Part shown: in pieces, positions 51,704 through 60,972 of the stretch
Numbering within the stretch: the first letter of the stretch is position 1
Layout: the number at the start of each line of letters is the position of its first letter
Assembly (NCBI GenBank): GCA_031256955.1
Contig: JAIRPP010000013.1
Span: 124,001 to 188,000, forward strand
Length of the DNA stretch: 64,000 nt
Direction: 5' to 3'
Source: Candidatus Methanoplasma sp.
Lineage (GTDB): Archaea; Thermoplasmatota; Thermoplasmata; Methanomassiliicoccales; Methanomethylophilaceae
Program-made: the position numbers and the translations under genes
The notes under the pieces: model-generated
What the model was told of the DNA's origin: nothing
Databases searched by the model: none
Seen by the model: only the letters and a program-made list of their open reading frames with translations

Positions 51704-52964
51704 CGAGCCTCCTCTGGACCATCCAGTCCCTCAGGACCCCGGAGTGCCGTATCCAAGTGCCCTGCTTTATGTCCATGACGCGGTCCACGTGCGCCAGCGC
51801 CGGGCCCAGCGAATCGTATCTGTGCGGCTCGGTCAGCAGGGCGGCGCGGACGTTCTCCCGCACGTTCCACACCCCCACGGGCATGACGTACCCCGGGTGG
51901 GCCTCCCTGAATATGACCGCGCCCGCGGTCCTCCGCTCGCGGATGAGCAGCTCGTTGACGGCCATCCTGGCCGCGTAGTAGCACCCGCCTATGTGGGCGT
52001 ACTCGGAGCGGCCGTCGAAGAACTCGCAGTCGGAGATTATGTCGATCTCCTTGCCCAGGGGGTTCCAGGTGGTGTTGGGGTACCACGCCTCTATGAGCTC
52101 GTACCTCCAGGTGCAGGGCATCAGCAGGATGCACCACCTGTTGTCCAGCTGCTCCCACTGGTAGATCCTGAACTCGTCTATGGTCTCGAGGTGCTTGGTG
52201 GTCTTCAGGAGGTCCTTGCCGATCATGTCGTCCACGGCGGTTATGCTCCACCGGGTCGGGACGAACCTCCTGTTCTTCTCCAGGCCCATGGTCCCCACCG
52301 CGAACGCCTTCTGTATCTCCGATATGAGTGTGCCGTTGCGATACGCGCTCACGACCGCCCCCGACGCCTTCAGGTCGGTGTCGTAGAAGCTCCTCTCCAG
52401 GTTCCTCTCGAACCTGCCGTTCCCGACCCTCATCGAATCCAGCCTGGCGGACGGCCCGAACGGCTGGACCTCGTCGTCCAGGATCACCCTGCCCGCGGGC
52501 CTCTGGCGGAAGCTCGCCTCCACCTCCACGGGCCTCTCCGCCAGGGCGAGGCCCTGGATGTCGTCCACGATCCTCCCGGCGGCCTTGAAGTCCCTGGCGT
52601 CTATCCTGAACTTGCCCCTGACCAGGCGGAACCTCATGTCGACGATGTCGTCGATGGTCTTGCCCATCCACCTCTCGGGGGTGTCCATTATGGACGTGTC
52701 CCCGAACTCGGGGGGCAGGAGGGGCCCGATGTCCACCTTCGGGTACCCGTGCCTGCCGACGAAGACCGCGGGGGGGCTGCACCCCGCCAGGTCCTTCGCA
52801 TCTATCAGGGGCATGGTCTTCTGCTGGGAGTAGAACTTGATCATCAGCGGGCATCTGTCCTTTCCGCACAGCCTGCGGGACCCCTTGCATATGGAGCACA
52901 GCCCCGCGCCGCTCGCGGCGCTGTTGGCCTCCGCCATCCTGTCGAAGAAAGAAGTGTCTGCCAT
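51690..52964 (-). CDS. nre: Archaeal DNA repair protein Nre
   Basis: 424 aa from ATG 52964. Zinc-finger-like N-terminus (CSICKGSRRLCGKDRC), then the DUF650 core (PPAVFVGRHGYPKVDIGPL, DTPERWMGKTIDDIVDMRF) and the DUF651 part (YFDGR-like FFDGRSEYAHIGGCYYAARM). It ends with VQRRLDEFY, which fits the PCNA-interacting box found at the C-terminus of archaeal Nre proteins. These proteins act in tolerance of DNA damage. Clear family member of normal length. Confidence 0.93.
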   Translation of the reverse strand: MADTSFFDRMAEANSAASGAGLCSICKGSRRLCGKDRCPLMIKFYSQQKTMPLIDAKDLAGCSPPAVFVGRHGYPKVDIGPLLPPEFGDTSIMDTPERWMGKTIDDIVDMRFRLVRGKFRIDARDFKAAGRIVDDIQGLALAERPVEVEASFRQRPAGRVILDDEVQPFGPSARLDSMRVGNGRFERNLERSFYDTDLKASGAVVSAYRNGTLISEIQKAFAVGTMGLEKNRRFVPTRWSITAVDDMIGKDLLKTTKHLETIDEFRIYQWEQLDNRWCILLMPCTWRYELIEAWYPNTTWNPLGKEIDIISDCEFFDGRSEYAHIGGCYYAARMAVNELLIRERRTAGAVIFREAHPGYVMPVGVWNVRENVRAALLTEPHRYDSLGPALAHVDRVMDIKQGTWIRHSGVLRDWMVQRRLDEFY

Positions 52965-53180
52965 GCTCGCGTCGGCATCCGCTATGGCGTGGCGGTAAAA
53001 AATGGTTCCTGAAAAGCGACGGATTGAGCGGGCGGAGACTGGCCGAAGCCTGTGCAAGGGGCCTCCTCCCGCCTTGAGCGGGCATTAGCCTTCATGATAT
53101 TTCAAATTGACTTGAAGGCGCGGGTAGGTTCGGCGAGGCGCTTCGCTTTGAAAGATCTTTAGAGGGCGTGCGCACAAACG

Positions 53181-53224
53181 GGTAGGAAGGTCGGTAGGAA
53201 GGTGGGAAGGTCGGTAGGAAGGTG
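53181..53224 (-). repeat. Short tandem repeat (GGTAGGAAGGT units) after the collapsed AlbA_2 gene
   Basis: GGTAGGAAGGT(C/G) occurs at 53181, 53193 and 53213 with an 8-bp partial unit between the last two. It lies just past the stop codon of the 53241-53681 gene. It resembles in position the minisatellite after the AlbA_2 gene at 30652. Confidence 0.85.
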
Positions 53225-53240
53225 GGCCACGATCGGGGGC

Positions 53241-53681
53241 TCATTCGAGGCTCCTGCCCTTCTCCGTTGCGCGATACCTCTGCAGCATGCTCCTCGGCTT
53301 GTCCGCTATGGTCATCTCCACGCATCCGGAGTCTATCAGGGGCTTCAGGACGCGCCTGCGGAAGCTCTCCCTGTTCTCGGCCGACGCGATCCTCATCAAG
53401 TCCTCCATCGAGTGCTCTCCCGCGCCCATGCCCGCCAGCGAAGCCGACTGGGCGCCGGTGAGCGCGGCGCCGCCGAAGGCGTCTCCGCCGCCGCCGAAGT
53501 TGGAATCGAACAGCGTGACTGTGAACTCGAACCCCGTGAACCTGAACGAGGGCGTCTCCGCCGCGCCCCCGTCGCCGGATATGCCGACATAGATGGTTCC
53601 GCCCTCGGAGTTGGCGAGCGCGGCTATGTCGCATAGGATCTTCGGATCCCATGCTTGCATGAATTCCTCGCCTCCGGCCAT
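53241..53681 (-). CDS. Internally deleted AlbA_2-type regulator (146 aa)
   Basis: Starts MAGGEEFMQAWDPKIL and CDIAALANSEGGTIYVGISG, which is the beginning of an AlbA_2 domain (compare EFKESW...ICAFANAQGG of relatives). It then jumps to RFTGFEFTVTLFD, which matches the end of the ATP-binding domain (RITETGFEVCFRI in the 18468 relative), and finishes with a winged helix (MEDLMRIASAENRESFRRRV ... GCVEMTIAD). About 300 residues are missing in between. The frame remains open, so a small regulator may still be made. Start chosen by alignment; ATG 53660 with GGAGGCGAGG is an alternative. Confidence 0.65.
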   Translation of the reverse strand: MAGGEEFMQAWDPKILCDIAALANSEGGTIYVGISGDGGAAETPSFRFTGFEFTVTLFDSNFGGGGDAFGGAALTGAQSASLAGMGAGEHSMEDLMRIASAENRESFRRRVLKPLIDSGCVEMTIADKPRSMLQRYRATEKGRSLE

Positions 53682-53857
53682 GCGGTCGCGCATGCGTCCC
53701 GGCCAGATAAAGCCGACCGTCCGGGCATGCGCCCGCGCCGGGCGGCGCGGGGCTCTATTCCGGAGGCCTCTCTTAAACAGCCGGAAGCCCCCGGGCAGAT
53801 TTTCCTTTTTCCCAATGTTCCCGCCTATTCGGCGGATTCGCGCCGCGATACTACGTC

Positions 53858-53867
53858 TTTTATAAAT
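53858..53867 (+). promoter_or_regulatory. TATA box of the CDGSH gene
   Basis: TTTTATAAAT lies centred about 22-25 bases before ATG 53884, pointing to a leaderless mRNA. Confidence 0.65.
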
Positions 53868-53883
53868 AGATACAGAGCCGTCC

Positions 53884-54549
53884 ATGCTCCAAGGTGATCG
53901 GTTGCCTTGCGACGATGGAAAGATAGAAGTCACCAGGAACGGGCCGTATCTGGTGAGCGGGGGGGTTCCTCTGTCGGACGGGTCCATAAAGACGGACGTT
54001 CTTGGAAAAGCGATCGGATGGAAGAAGGGCGAGCCCTACGGCCCCGCCGGCGCGTACGCGCTGTGCAGGTGCGGGATGTCCGGCGAGAAGCCGTTCTGCG
54101 ACGGCTCCCACGCCGTGGGGTTCGACGGGACCGAGACGGCCCATATGGGGCCGTTCGAGGAGGGCGCGGGCGTGGTCAGGAGCGCGAACGGGGTGGATCT
54201 CCTGCAGGACCCGCGCCTGTGCACCGGCTCCGGGTTCTGCCACGGCAGGGACGACGTGGGCAGGACGATGTCGAAGGAGAAGACGCTGGGCGTCGCCAAG
54301 GCCCAGTGCGCCGACTGCGCCGGCGGGAGCCTTACCCTACGCATAGGGGGGGAGCTGTCCGAGGAGGAGCTCCCGAGGGAGATACTGGTGACGACCGCGT
54401 CCGGCAGGACGGGGCCGCTGAGGGTCACCGGCGGGATCCCCGTGTCCTCGCAGGACAGGGGGGATTACGCCGACAGGAACAGGGTGGCCCTGTGCAGGTG
54501 CGGGAAGTCCCGCAACAAGCCGTTCTGCGACGGGGCGCACCTCAGGTGA
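53884..54549 (+). CDS. CDGSH iron-sulfur domain protein (two CDGSH motifs)
   Basis: 221 aa. First CDGSH motif CRCGMSGEKPFCDGSH at 61-76. Second CRCGKSRNKPFCDGAH at 204-219, with Ser to Ala in the last triplet but all ligands (three Cys, one His) kept. Each should bind one [2Fe-2S] cluster. The middle contains CTGSGFCHGRDDVGRT, a related Cys/His stretch. Proteins of this family are redox or cluster-transfer proteins. No membrane helix. The end overlaps the convergent ppx gene by 8 bases. Confidence 0.9.
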   Translation: MLQGDRLPCDDGKIEVTRNGPYLVSGGVPLSDGSIKTDVLGKAIGWKKGEPYGPAGAYALCRCGMSGEKPFCDGSHAVGFDGTETAHMGPFEEGAGVVRSANGVDLLQDPRLCTGSGFCHGRDDVGRTMSKEKTLGVAKAQCADCAGGSLTLRIGGELSEEELPREILVTTASGRTGPLRVTGGIPVSSQDRGDYADRNRVALCRCGKSRNKPFCDGAHLR

Positions 54550-56059
54550 CCCTCTCCACGGCCAGATCCGCTCCGAAAACCCCTTTGAACTCTTCTTTTA
54601 TGGTCTCCAGCTTCCACATCTCCATGCTCATGTCCTTTTCAGAGGCCAGGCGCAGGGTGGCCGCGCCGCCGGAGGCGGAGAGGCCCCTGATGGACACGGA
54701 CCCGTCGTGCTGCCTGTCCAGTATGTCCGCCACCTTCAGGATCATGGCGCACTTCAGGACCTCGTCCCTCTCGCGGGGGCCCAGGCCCGCCAGCTGCTTC
54801 GCCTTGGCGTCGGGGAACCTCTTGTGATGGAACCGGGCCATGAGCGCCATGGCCATCAGCTCGGAATCGTCGAACCCGGCCATGCTGGAGCTCTGGATTA
54901 TGAGCTGCGAGTGCATGTGGTGCCTGGCGTAGCTTATGAACTCGCCGACGTCGTGCAGCGCGGCGGCGTACTGCAGCAGGAGCCTGGGGGCCTCGCCCAT
55001 GCGGTGCAGGCCCGCCGCCTTCATCTCGTCGAACAGGCGCATCGAGTTCGCCTTCACGGTCTCCGCGTGGGCGAGGTCGCACTGGCAGCGGCTCGCCAAA
55101 GCGGCGACGGAGGAGCGCTTCACGTCGAAGTCCGTGTGGCCGCTGCTGAGCAGGTAGTCCATCTCCATCCCCTGCTTCAGCCCGCCCTGGCTTATCTCGA
55201 TCCTGTCCACGCCCAGCAGGTCCATCAGCTCCTCGGCTATGGCCCCGCCCGCGACTATTATGTCCGCCCTGGACGGGCTCATGCCCGGGACGCCCCTCCT
55301 CTCCTCGGACGTCTTCGGGTACAGGTCCCGCATGAGCGAGGACAGCTCGCGGAGCGTCATGTACGACGGGTCCCTGTCGGGCCTCCTCAGCGCGCACATC
55401 TCCGCCAGGGCGATCATGGTCCCCGAGGAGCCGTACGCCTTCTCGAACCCCGCGTCCCTCACCATCCTGCGCGTGCGGTACGACAGCAGGTCCACGCTCC
55501 TCCTGAGGAGGTCGTACTCGGAGTGCGACATCGCCGCCGACGGGTCCGCGCCCAGGCCGTGGGCGAACCTGACGGAGCCCATGGACAGGCTGTCCAGGTA
55601 CGCGTCCCTCCCCCCCTCGCACAGCGCGATCTCCGTGCTCCCGCCCCCTATGTCGATGACGAGGGACCTCTCCGGCGGCCCGCCGGGGCCGAACACGCCC
55701 AGCCTTATCAGCCTGGCCTCCTCCAGCCCCGATATTATCCTCACGTCCGCCCCGCAGGCGTTCAGCGCGGATATGAGCTCCCTCCTGTCGGGGGCCTCCC
55801 TGGCGGCGCAGGTGGCGTACGCCACCGTCTCCTCCGACCCCAGCGCCCTGGCCCTGTCCATGAACCTGGACATGACCAGCGCGGCCTTCCCTATGGCCTC
55901 GGGGCCTATCCTGCCGGACTCGTACAGGCTCCGGCCCAGCCTCACGGCCTCCTTGTCCTGGTATATGACGGTGCCCATGGCCCCCTCGAAGAACCTGGCG
56001 ACCAGGATGTGTATGGAGTTGGTGCCCACGTCGATGAACGAGGCCGTCCTGGCCTTCAT
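54542..56059 (-). CDS. ppx: Exopolyphosphatase (Ppx/GppA family) with HD domain
   Basis: 505 aa. N-terminal ASKHA phosphate loop DVGTNSIHIL (10-19), VIDIGGGSTEIALCEGG (second loop), and SSGTMIALAEM. The C-terminal third is an HD-type domain (ALHDVGEFISYARHHMHS, FHHKRFPDAKA). It removes terminal phosphates from polyphosphate or pppGpp. ATG 56059 overlaps the ppk stop as ATGA, so the enzyme making and the enzyme breaking polyphosphate are translated together. Longer upstream frames are shadows. Confidence 0.93.
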   Translation of the reverse strand: MKARTASFIDVGTNSIHILVARFFEGAMGTVIYQDKEAVRLGRSLYESGRIGPEAIGKAALVMSRFMDRARALGSEETVAYATCAAREAPDRRELISALNACGADVRIISGLEEARLIRLGVFGPGGPPERSLVIDIGGGSTEIALCEGGRDAYLDSLSMGSVRFAHGLGADPSAAMSHSEYDLLRRSVDLLSYRTRRMVRDAGFEKAYGSSGTMIALAEMCALRRPDRDPSYMTLRELSSLMRDLYPKTSEERRGVPGMSPSRADIIVAGGAIAEELMDLLGVDRIEISQGGLKQGMEMDYLLSSGHTDFDVKRSSVAALASRCQCDLAHAETVKANSMRLFDEMKAAGLHRMGEAPRLLLQYAAALHDVGEFISYARHHMHSQLIIQSSSMAGFDDSELMAMALMARFHHKRFPDAKAKQLAGLGPRERDEVLKCAMILKVADILDRQHDGSVSIRGLSASGGAATLRLASEKDMSMEMWKLETIKEEFKGVFGADLAVERVT

Positions 56060-58155
56060 CCGTGCCAGCTCCCCCTGTGCTCGATGAACCACTTCTGCGA
56101 GCGGACCTTCTTCCCGCCCCTGCCCACCGGCGCGTAGGTCCCGTCCGGCAGGAGGCGCTTCGCCTTCTGGTTGTCCGAGAGGTGCACCTTCAGTATGCGG
56201 TCCCTTATGAGCCTCATCATCTCCCCGTCCAGGACGGGGAAGAGGACCTCCACCCGGGCCATTAGGTTCCGGGGCATCACGTCGGAGGACCCCATGTACA
56301 TCTCCGGATTCCCGCCGTTCTCGAAGTAGTATATCCTGGAGTGCTCCAGGAACCTGTCCACTATGCTGGTGACGGTTATGTTCTCCGATATCTTCGGGAG
56401 CCCGGGCCTGAGGCAGCAGAGCCCGCGTATGTTCAGGTCTATCTTCACGCCCGCCATGGAGGCCCTGTACAGCTCGGCGATGACGTCGGAATCCACCAGG
56501 CCGTTGCATTTGATCGCTATGTACGACTTCGCCCCCGCCCTCTGGTTCTCCGCCTCCCTGCGTATCTTGCCTATGAGCGAGCTCTTGAGCGTGGTGGGGG
56601 CCACCAGGAGGTGCTTGTAGTCCCTCGGGCTGAAGAAGCCCGTGAGCGCGTTGAACAGCTCGCCCACGTCCTCGCCCAGGGCCTGGTTGGACGTGAGGAA
56701 GGATATGTCTATGTACTGCCTGGCGGTGCCCACGTTGTAGTTGCCGGAGCCCATGTGCGTGTACCTCACCAGGCGGTCCTTCTCCAGCCTCACTATCTGC
56801 AGGAGCTTGGAGTGCACCTTGAGCTCCACCGGCCCGTAGACCACGTGCACGCCTATCTTCTCCAGCTCCCTGGCGAAGTGGATGTTGTTGTCCTCGTCGA
56901 ACTTGGCGCGCAGCTCCATCAGCACGGACACGGTCTTCCCGCGGTCCCTGGCCTTCATGAGCGACGAGATTATGGGGCTGTCCTTCCCTATCCTGTAGAG
57001 GCATATCTTGATGCTGCGGACGCTATCGTCCTCCGCCGCCGCGTCTATGAGGCGGACTATTGCGTCGAACGATTCGTACGGGTGCATCAGGATCCAGTCC
57101 CTCTTCTTTATAGCCTGGAATATGTCGGACCCGTCCGCCAGCTCGGGCGGGACGTACGGGGACAGGGGCTCCTCCCTGAGGGAGGGTATCTTCAGGTTCG
57201 CGATCTGCCACAGGTCGGTGAGGAGCATGCCCTCGGGGGACGCGCGGTGGGTCTGGTAGTCGCGGAGCTTGAGGTTCTTGGCGAAAAGCCTCACCATCTC
57301 GGACGGCATCTTGCTCTCGACCATCATCATGACAGGGAACCCCGCGTCCCTGGAGTCCAGCGAGGTCTCCACCGCCGCCATCAGGTCGCACGCCTCGTCT
57401 ATGGTGACCTTCACGTCGGCGTTCCTGGTGACCCTGAACGTGTACGCCCCCATCACCTCCAGGTCGGGGAACATCTCCCCCGCGTTGGCCTTGATGACGT
57501 CCTCCAGCTTGATGTACAGCAGGCCGGGGGAGTCGGAGGGCACGCCCACGAACCGGGGGATGATCCCCACGGGGACCTTCACCCTGGCGTAGAGGTGCGC
57601 CCCGTCGCCCCTCCTGCGGAGCTTGACGGCGACGTTGAGCGAGTTGCTGGAGATGAACGGGAACGGGTGGGAGATGTCCAGCGCGAGGGGCGTGAGCAGC
57701 GGGTGGACCCTCTCGCGGTAGTATGACCGCATCCAGTCCCTCTGCGCCTCGGTGAGCGAGCACACGTCCGCCACCGTCACGCCGTTGGACGCCAGCTCCC
57801 TCCTCAGCCTGCCCCAGCACTCCTCGTACCCCTTCATGAGGGCGTCCACCGACGCGTTTATCTCCGACAGGAGCAGGCCGGGGTCGCTGTAGCCGTCGGG
57901 CCCCACGGCCTCCAGGCTCTGGCCGCTCAGGCTGGTTATGAGCCCCGGGACCCGTATCATGAAGAACTCGTCCATGTTCCCGTACGCTATCGCCAGGAAC
58001 TTCACCCTGTCCAGCAGGGGGGTGCGGGGGTTGTCCGCCTCCGACAGGCACCTCCGGTTGAACTCCAGCCAGGACAGCTCCCTGTTGATGTAGAGCCTGT
58101 GGTCGTAGAGGTCTATCTCCTCGGCGGCCTTCGCCCTCTCCTCCACGGCGGTCAC
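56056..58155 (-). CDS. ppk1: Polyphosphate kinase 1
   Basis: 699 aa, GTG start overlapping the hisD stop as GTGA. All PPK1 parts are visible: N domain with NRELSWLEFNRRCLSEA and FLAIAYGNMDEFFMIRVPG, head domain with PVGIIPRF, catalytic His regions KVHSKLLQIVR and RYTHMGSGNYNV, and C2 with KCNGLVDSDVIAELYRAS, NIRGLCCLRPG and MGSSDVMPRNLMARVEVL. Makes polyphosphate from ATP. Operon hisD-ppk1-ppx. Confidence 0.95.
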   Translation of the reverse strand: MTAVEERAKAAEEIDLYDHRLYINRELSWLEFNRRCLSEADNPRTPLLDRVKFLAIAYGNMDEFFMIRVPGLITSLSGQSLEAVGPDGYSDPGLLLSEINASVDALMKGYEECWGRLRRELASNGVTVADVCSLTEAQRDWMRSYYRERVHPLLTPLALDISHPFPFISSNSLNVAVKLRRRGDGAHLYARVKVPVGIIPRFVGVPSDSPGLLYIKLEDVIKANAGEMFPDLEVMGAYTFRVTRNADVKVTIDEACDLMAAVETSLDSRDAGFPVMMMVESKMPSEMVRLFAKNLKLRDYQTHRASPEGMLLTDLWQIANLKIPSLREEPLSPYVPPELADGSDIFQAIKKRDWILMHPYESFDAIVRLIDAAAEDDSVRSIKICLYRIGKDSPIISSLMKARDRGKTVSVLMELRAKFDEDNNIHFARELEKIGVHVVYGPVELKVHSKLLQIVRLEKDRLVRYTHMGSGNYNVGTARQYIDISFLTSNQALGEDVGELFNALTGFFSPRDYKHLLVAPTTLKSSLIGKIRREAENQRAGAKSYIAIKCNGLVDSDVIAELYRASMAGVKIDLNIRGLCCLRPGLPKISENITVTSIVDRFLEHSRIYYFENGGNPEMYMGSSDVMPRNLMARVEVLFPVLDGEMMRLIRDRILKVHLSDNQKAKRLLPDGTYAPVGRGGKKVRSQKWFIEHRGSWHG

Positions 58156-59399
58156 CCGACCCTTCTGAGAACCGATTCGGCGTGCGCGTGGAGGCCCTCC
58201 GCCCTGGCCAGGGCGGCTATCGTGGAGGCCATGGACCTGAGGCCGTCCTCGGTGATCATCTGGACGGTGGAGGTCTTGCGGAAGTGGGCGACGTTGAGGC
58301 CCGACCTGGTGGCGGAGCGCCCCGCCGTCGGCAGGACGTGGTTGGTCCCGGACGCGTAGTCGCCCGCCGCCACGGGCGTGTGCGGGCCTATGAATATGGA
58401 TCCGGCGTTGGACACCCGGGACAGAACGCTCAGCGGGTCGCGGGCCTGTATGGACAGGTGCTCGGGGGCGACCTCGTTCATGACCTCGACGGCCAGGTCC
58501 ATGCTGTCGGCCACGATGTACCCGGAGTTCTCCAGGGCCTTCTTCATTATGTCCTTGCGGGGGGCCGCCTCTATCATCCCCTCCATGGCGCGCCAGACCT
58601 CGCCCGGGAGCTCGGGGTCGTCGGTGACCAGGAGGCACGCCGACGAGGGGTCGTGCTCCGCCTGGGCGACCATGTCCAGGGCTATGTACTCGGGGTCGGC
58701 GGACGAGTCCGCTATCACGCCTATCTCGCTGGGCCCCGCGGGGAAGTCTATGTCCACGACCTTGGACAGGATCATCTTGGCGGCGGTCACGTAGACGTTG
58801 CCCGGCCCGACTATCTTCTGCACGGGGCATATGGTCTCGGTCCCCAGGGCCATGGCGGCTATGGCCTGCGCCCCGCCGGCCTTGTATATCTCGGTGGCCC
58901 CGGCCACGTCCAGCGCCACCAGGGTCAGCGGGTTGACGGGCGGGGGGGTGCACGCCACCACCTCGGACACGCCCGCCACCATGGCGGGCACGACGCACAT
59001 GAGGGCGGTGGACGGGTACGCGGCCCTGCCCCCGGGGATGTAGCAGCCCACCCTCTCCAGGGGGGTGCTCTTCACGCCCAGGGTGACTCCCGGCTCAACC
59101 TCCTTCAGCCAGAGGTCGGGCGGGGTCTGCATCTCGTGGAACCTCTGTATGTTGTACGCCGCGGCCTCGATCTCGTCCACGAGGTCGGGGTCCGCCTGCT
59201 CGTACGCCTCCTCTATCTCGTCCCTGGACACGGCCACGCTCGACAGGGAGACCTTGTCGAACCTGAAGCCCAGGTCGATGAGGGCCTTGTCGCCCTCGAA
59301 CTTCACCAGGTCTATTATGTCCTGGACGGCGTCGGCGACGGCGTCCATCTTAGACTCGCGGTTCTCCTTCCAGAGGCTCTCGGAGGTGTGCTTCCACAT
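58152..59399 (-). CDS. hisD: Histidinol dehydrogenase
   Basis: 415 aa. Last two oxidations of histidine synthesis, histidinol to histidine with NAD and zinc. Family features: VGCYIPGGRAAYPSTALM near 115-132, AGGAQAIAAMALGT, KIVGPGNVYVTAAK, DFPAGPSEIGVIAD, AQAEHDPSSACLLVT, VAPEHLSIQ with the catalytic Glu-His, and AGDYASGTNHVLPT. It is the first gene of a coupled operon with ppk1 and ppx rather than with other his genes. Confidence 0.96.
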   Translation of the reverse strand: MWKHTSESLWKENRESKMDAVADAVQDIIDLVKFEGDKALIDLGFRFDKVSLSSVAVSRDEIEEAYEQADPDLVDEIEAAAYNIQRFHEMQTPPDLWLKEVEPGVTLGVKSTPLERVGCYIPGGRAAYPSTALMCVVPAMVAGVSEVVACTPPPVNPLTLVALDVAGATEIYKAGGAQAIAAMALGTETICPVQKIVGPGNVYVTAAKMILSKVVDIDFPAGPSEIGVIADSSADPEYIALDMVAQAEHDPSSACLLVTDDPELPGEVWRAMEGMIEAAPRKDIMKKALENSGYIVADSMDLAVEVMNEVAPEHLSIQARDPLSVLSRVSNAGSIFIGPHTPVAAGDYASGTNHVLPTAGRSATRSGLNVAHFRKTSTVQMITEDGLRSMASTIAALARAEGLHAHAESVLRRVG

Positions 59400-59511
59400 G
59401 GTTTCCCCATCCTCCTGAAACGATAAAAACGCATGGGTCGGGCGGCTCGGGCCCCCGTCGGCCCGCGCCTGCGATCCGCGATCCCGCGGGCCGCTCCGGC
59501 TCGCGCGGGGC

Positions 59512-60843
59512 TCACCCCCAGGCGGGGCGCCTCGCCCCCGGCAGGAGCCGGAGGCACCACGCGGCGTACAGGGGCACGCTCTTTATGCCGTTCTCGAAGC
59601 CGAAGTTCCTGCCGGAGACCCTTATGGAGTATTCGGGGGAGTACGTGTCCCTGAACACGCCCAGGCTCCTGGACCTGGTGTTCTCGGCCGCCTTCACCTC
59701 CACGGGGATCGCCCCCCTCTCGCCCTGGATGACGAAGTCCACCTCCGCCCTGCCCTCGCTCTCCCAATAGTACAGGTCCCTGCCCCCGGCGGCTATCTCC
59801 TGCGCCACGTAGTTCTCGGCGAGGGCGCCCCTGGCCTCTCCCCCCATGCCGGCGTCCGATATTATCGATGACGGTATGAAGTCCCCCTTCGCCGCCAGCA
59901 GCCCCACGTCGGACATGTACACCTTGTACGAGAGGGGGTCCGAGTAGAACGAGAGGGGGGCCTTGCCTTGGGTCTTCCTGCACTCCAGGGCTATGCCGGC
60001 GGTCTTCAGCCACTCGAGGCTGCCCTCGTACTCCTTCGCCCTCGCGCCGCTCTTGATCAGGTTGTATTGGAACCTGCGGTTCTCCTTGGCGAGCTGGAAG
60101 GGCAGGCTGTTGTACGCGGCCCTGGTCCTATTGGCTTCTTGCGGCGTGGAGTGCTTCCCCATGTCGGTCGCGTACGCGTCCAATATGGACATCTGCTTGG
60201 CCTTCACCAGCATGAGGTCCCCCCTCTCCGCGTACGTCTTGACGGCCTCCGGCATCCCGCCCACCACCAGGTACCTCCTGTACGCCTCCATGGCCTTGGA
60301 GTGCAGGGCCGGCGGCAGCGGCGAATCCGATTCGAACCCGTCCCTGATCGCGTCCAGGAGCGGGGCGTTGCCGAGGGCCGACAGGGACTCCTCGAAGCTC
60401 ATGGGGCGCATGTGCATCGCGTCCGCCTTGCCCACGGGGAAGGAGAATCCCCCCCTCTCCAGCGCGAGGCCGAGGGCGCTGCCGGCGCACGCGACGTGGT
60501 ATTCGGGCGCGTCCTCGCAGAACCTCTTCAGAGACGAGAGGGCCGCGCCGCACGCCTGTATCTCGTCGAATATTATCAGGGTCGACCCGGGCGATATGGC
60601 CCTCCCGGAATACGCCGACAGGTCCTCGACCAGGGAATGGGCGTCCTCCACGCCCCTGTCGAAGAGGCTCTGGAGCCGGGGGTTGTTCTCGAAGAAGAAG
60701 TAGGCCACGTCCCCGTACTCCCTTGCGCCGAACTCGGTGAGGGTGTGGCTCTTCCCCACCTGCCTCGCCCCGAACAGGACGAGGGGCTTCCTGTCGGGGC
60801 TCTCCCTCCACCGGGACAGGTCCTTCTCTATGAGCCTCTCCAT
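59512..60843 (-). CDS. AAA ATPase with DUF4143 and intact nuclease-like C-terminus
   Basis: 443 aa. Walker A GARQVGKS at 25-32, Walker B TLIIFDEIQACGAALSSLKR, the SALGLALERGGFSFPVGK region, then DUF4143 with KVYMSDVGLLAAKGDF. The C-terminal AEVDFVIQGERGAIPVEVKA keeps the PD-(D/E)XK-like signature that is degenerate in the 38415-39614 relative. Such ATPases are common in archaea and gut bacteria; function unknown. A 30-bp palindrome lies upstream of the promoter. Confidence 0.85.
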   Translation of the reverse strand: MERLIEKDLSRWRESPDRKPLVLFGARQVGKSHTLTEFGAREYGDVAYFFFENNPRLQSLFDRGVEDAHSLVEDLSAYSGRAISPGSTLIIFDEIQACGAALSSLKRFCEDAPEYHVACAGSALGLALERGGFSFPVGKADAMHMRPMSFEESLSALGNAPLLDAIRDGFESDSPLPPALHSKAMEAYRRYLVVGGMPEAVKTYAERGDLMLVKAKQMSILDAYATDMGKHSTPQEANRTRAAYNSLPFQLAKENRRFQYNLIKSGARAKEYEGSLEWLKTAGIALECRKTQGKAPLSFYSDPLSYKVYMSDVGLLAAKGDFIPSSIISDAGMGGEARGALAENYVAQEIAAGGRDLYYWESEGRAEVDFVIQGERGAIPVEVKAAENTRSRSLGVFRDTYSPEYSIRVSGRNFGFENGIKSVPLYAAWCLRLLPGARRPAWG

Positions 60844-60896
60844 TTTCGCCTCTGCTTGAATTTACATCGTCATACTATATCAATGATTCTATTTAG

Positions 60897-60926
60897 ATCG
60901 CATTTTTAGGATCCTAAAAGTGCGAT
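60897..60926. promoter_or_regulatory. 30-bp palindrome upstream of the AAA ATPase promoter, probable operator
   Basis: The centre TTTTAGGATCCTAAAA is a perfect 16-bp palindrome. It is flanked by ATCGCA and TGCGAT arms with one mismatched pair between. A TATA-like GATATAGTA follows at about 60872-60880 on the minus strand, and the start codon is 54 bases from the palindrome. The position fits a regulator-binding site. Confidence 0.65.
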
Positions 60927-60972
60927 GTGACTCGAATCCGCATCCCTCTGCCATAGAAGGCGCCCGCAGGGC

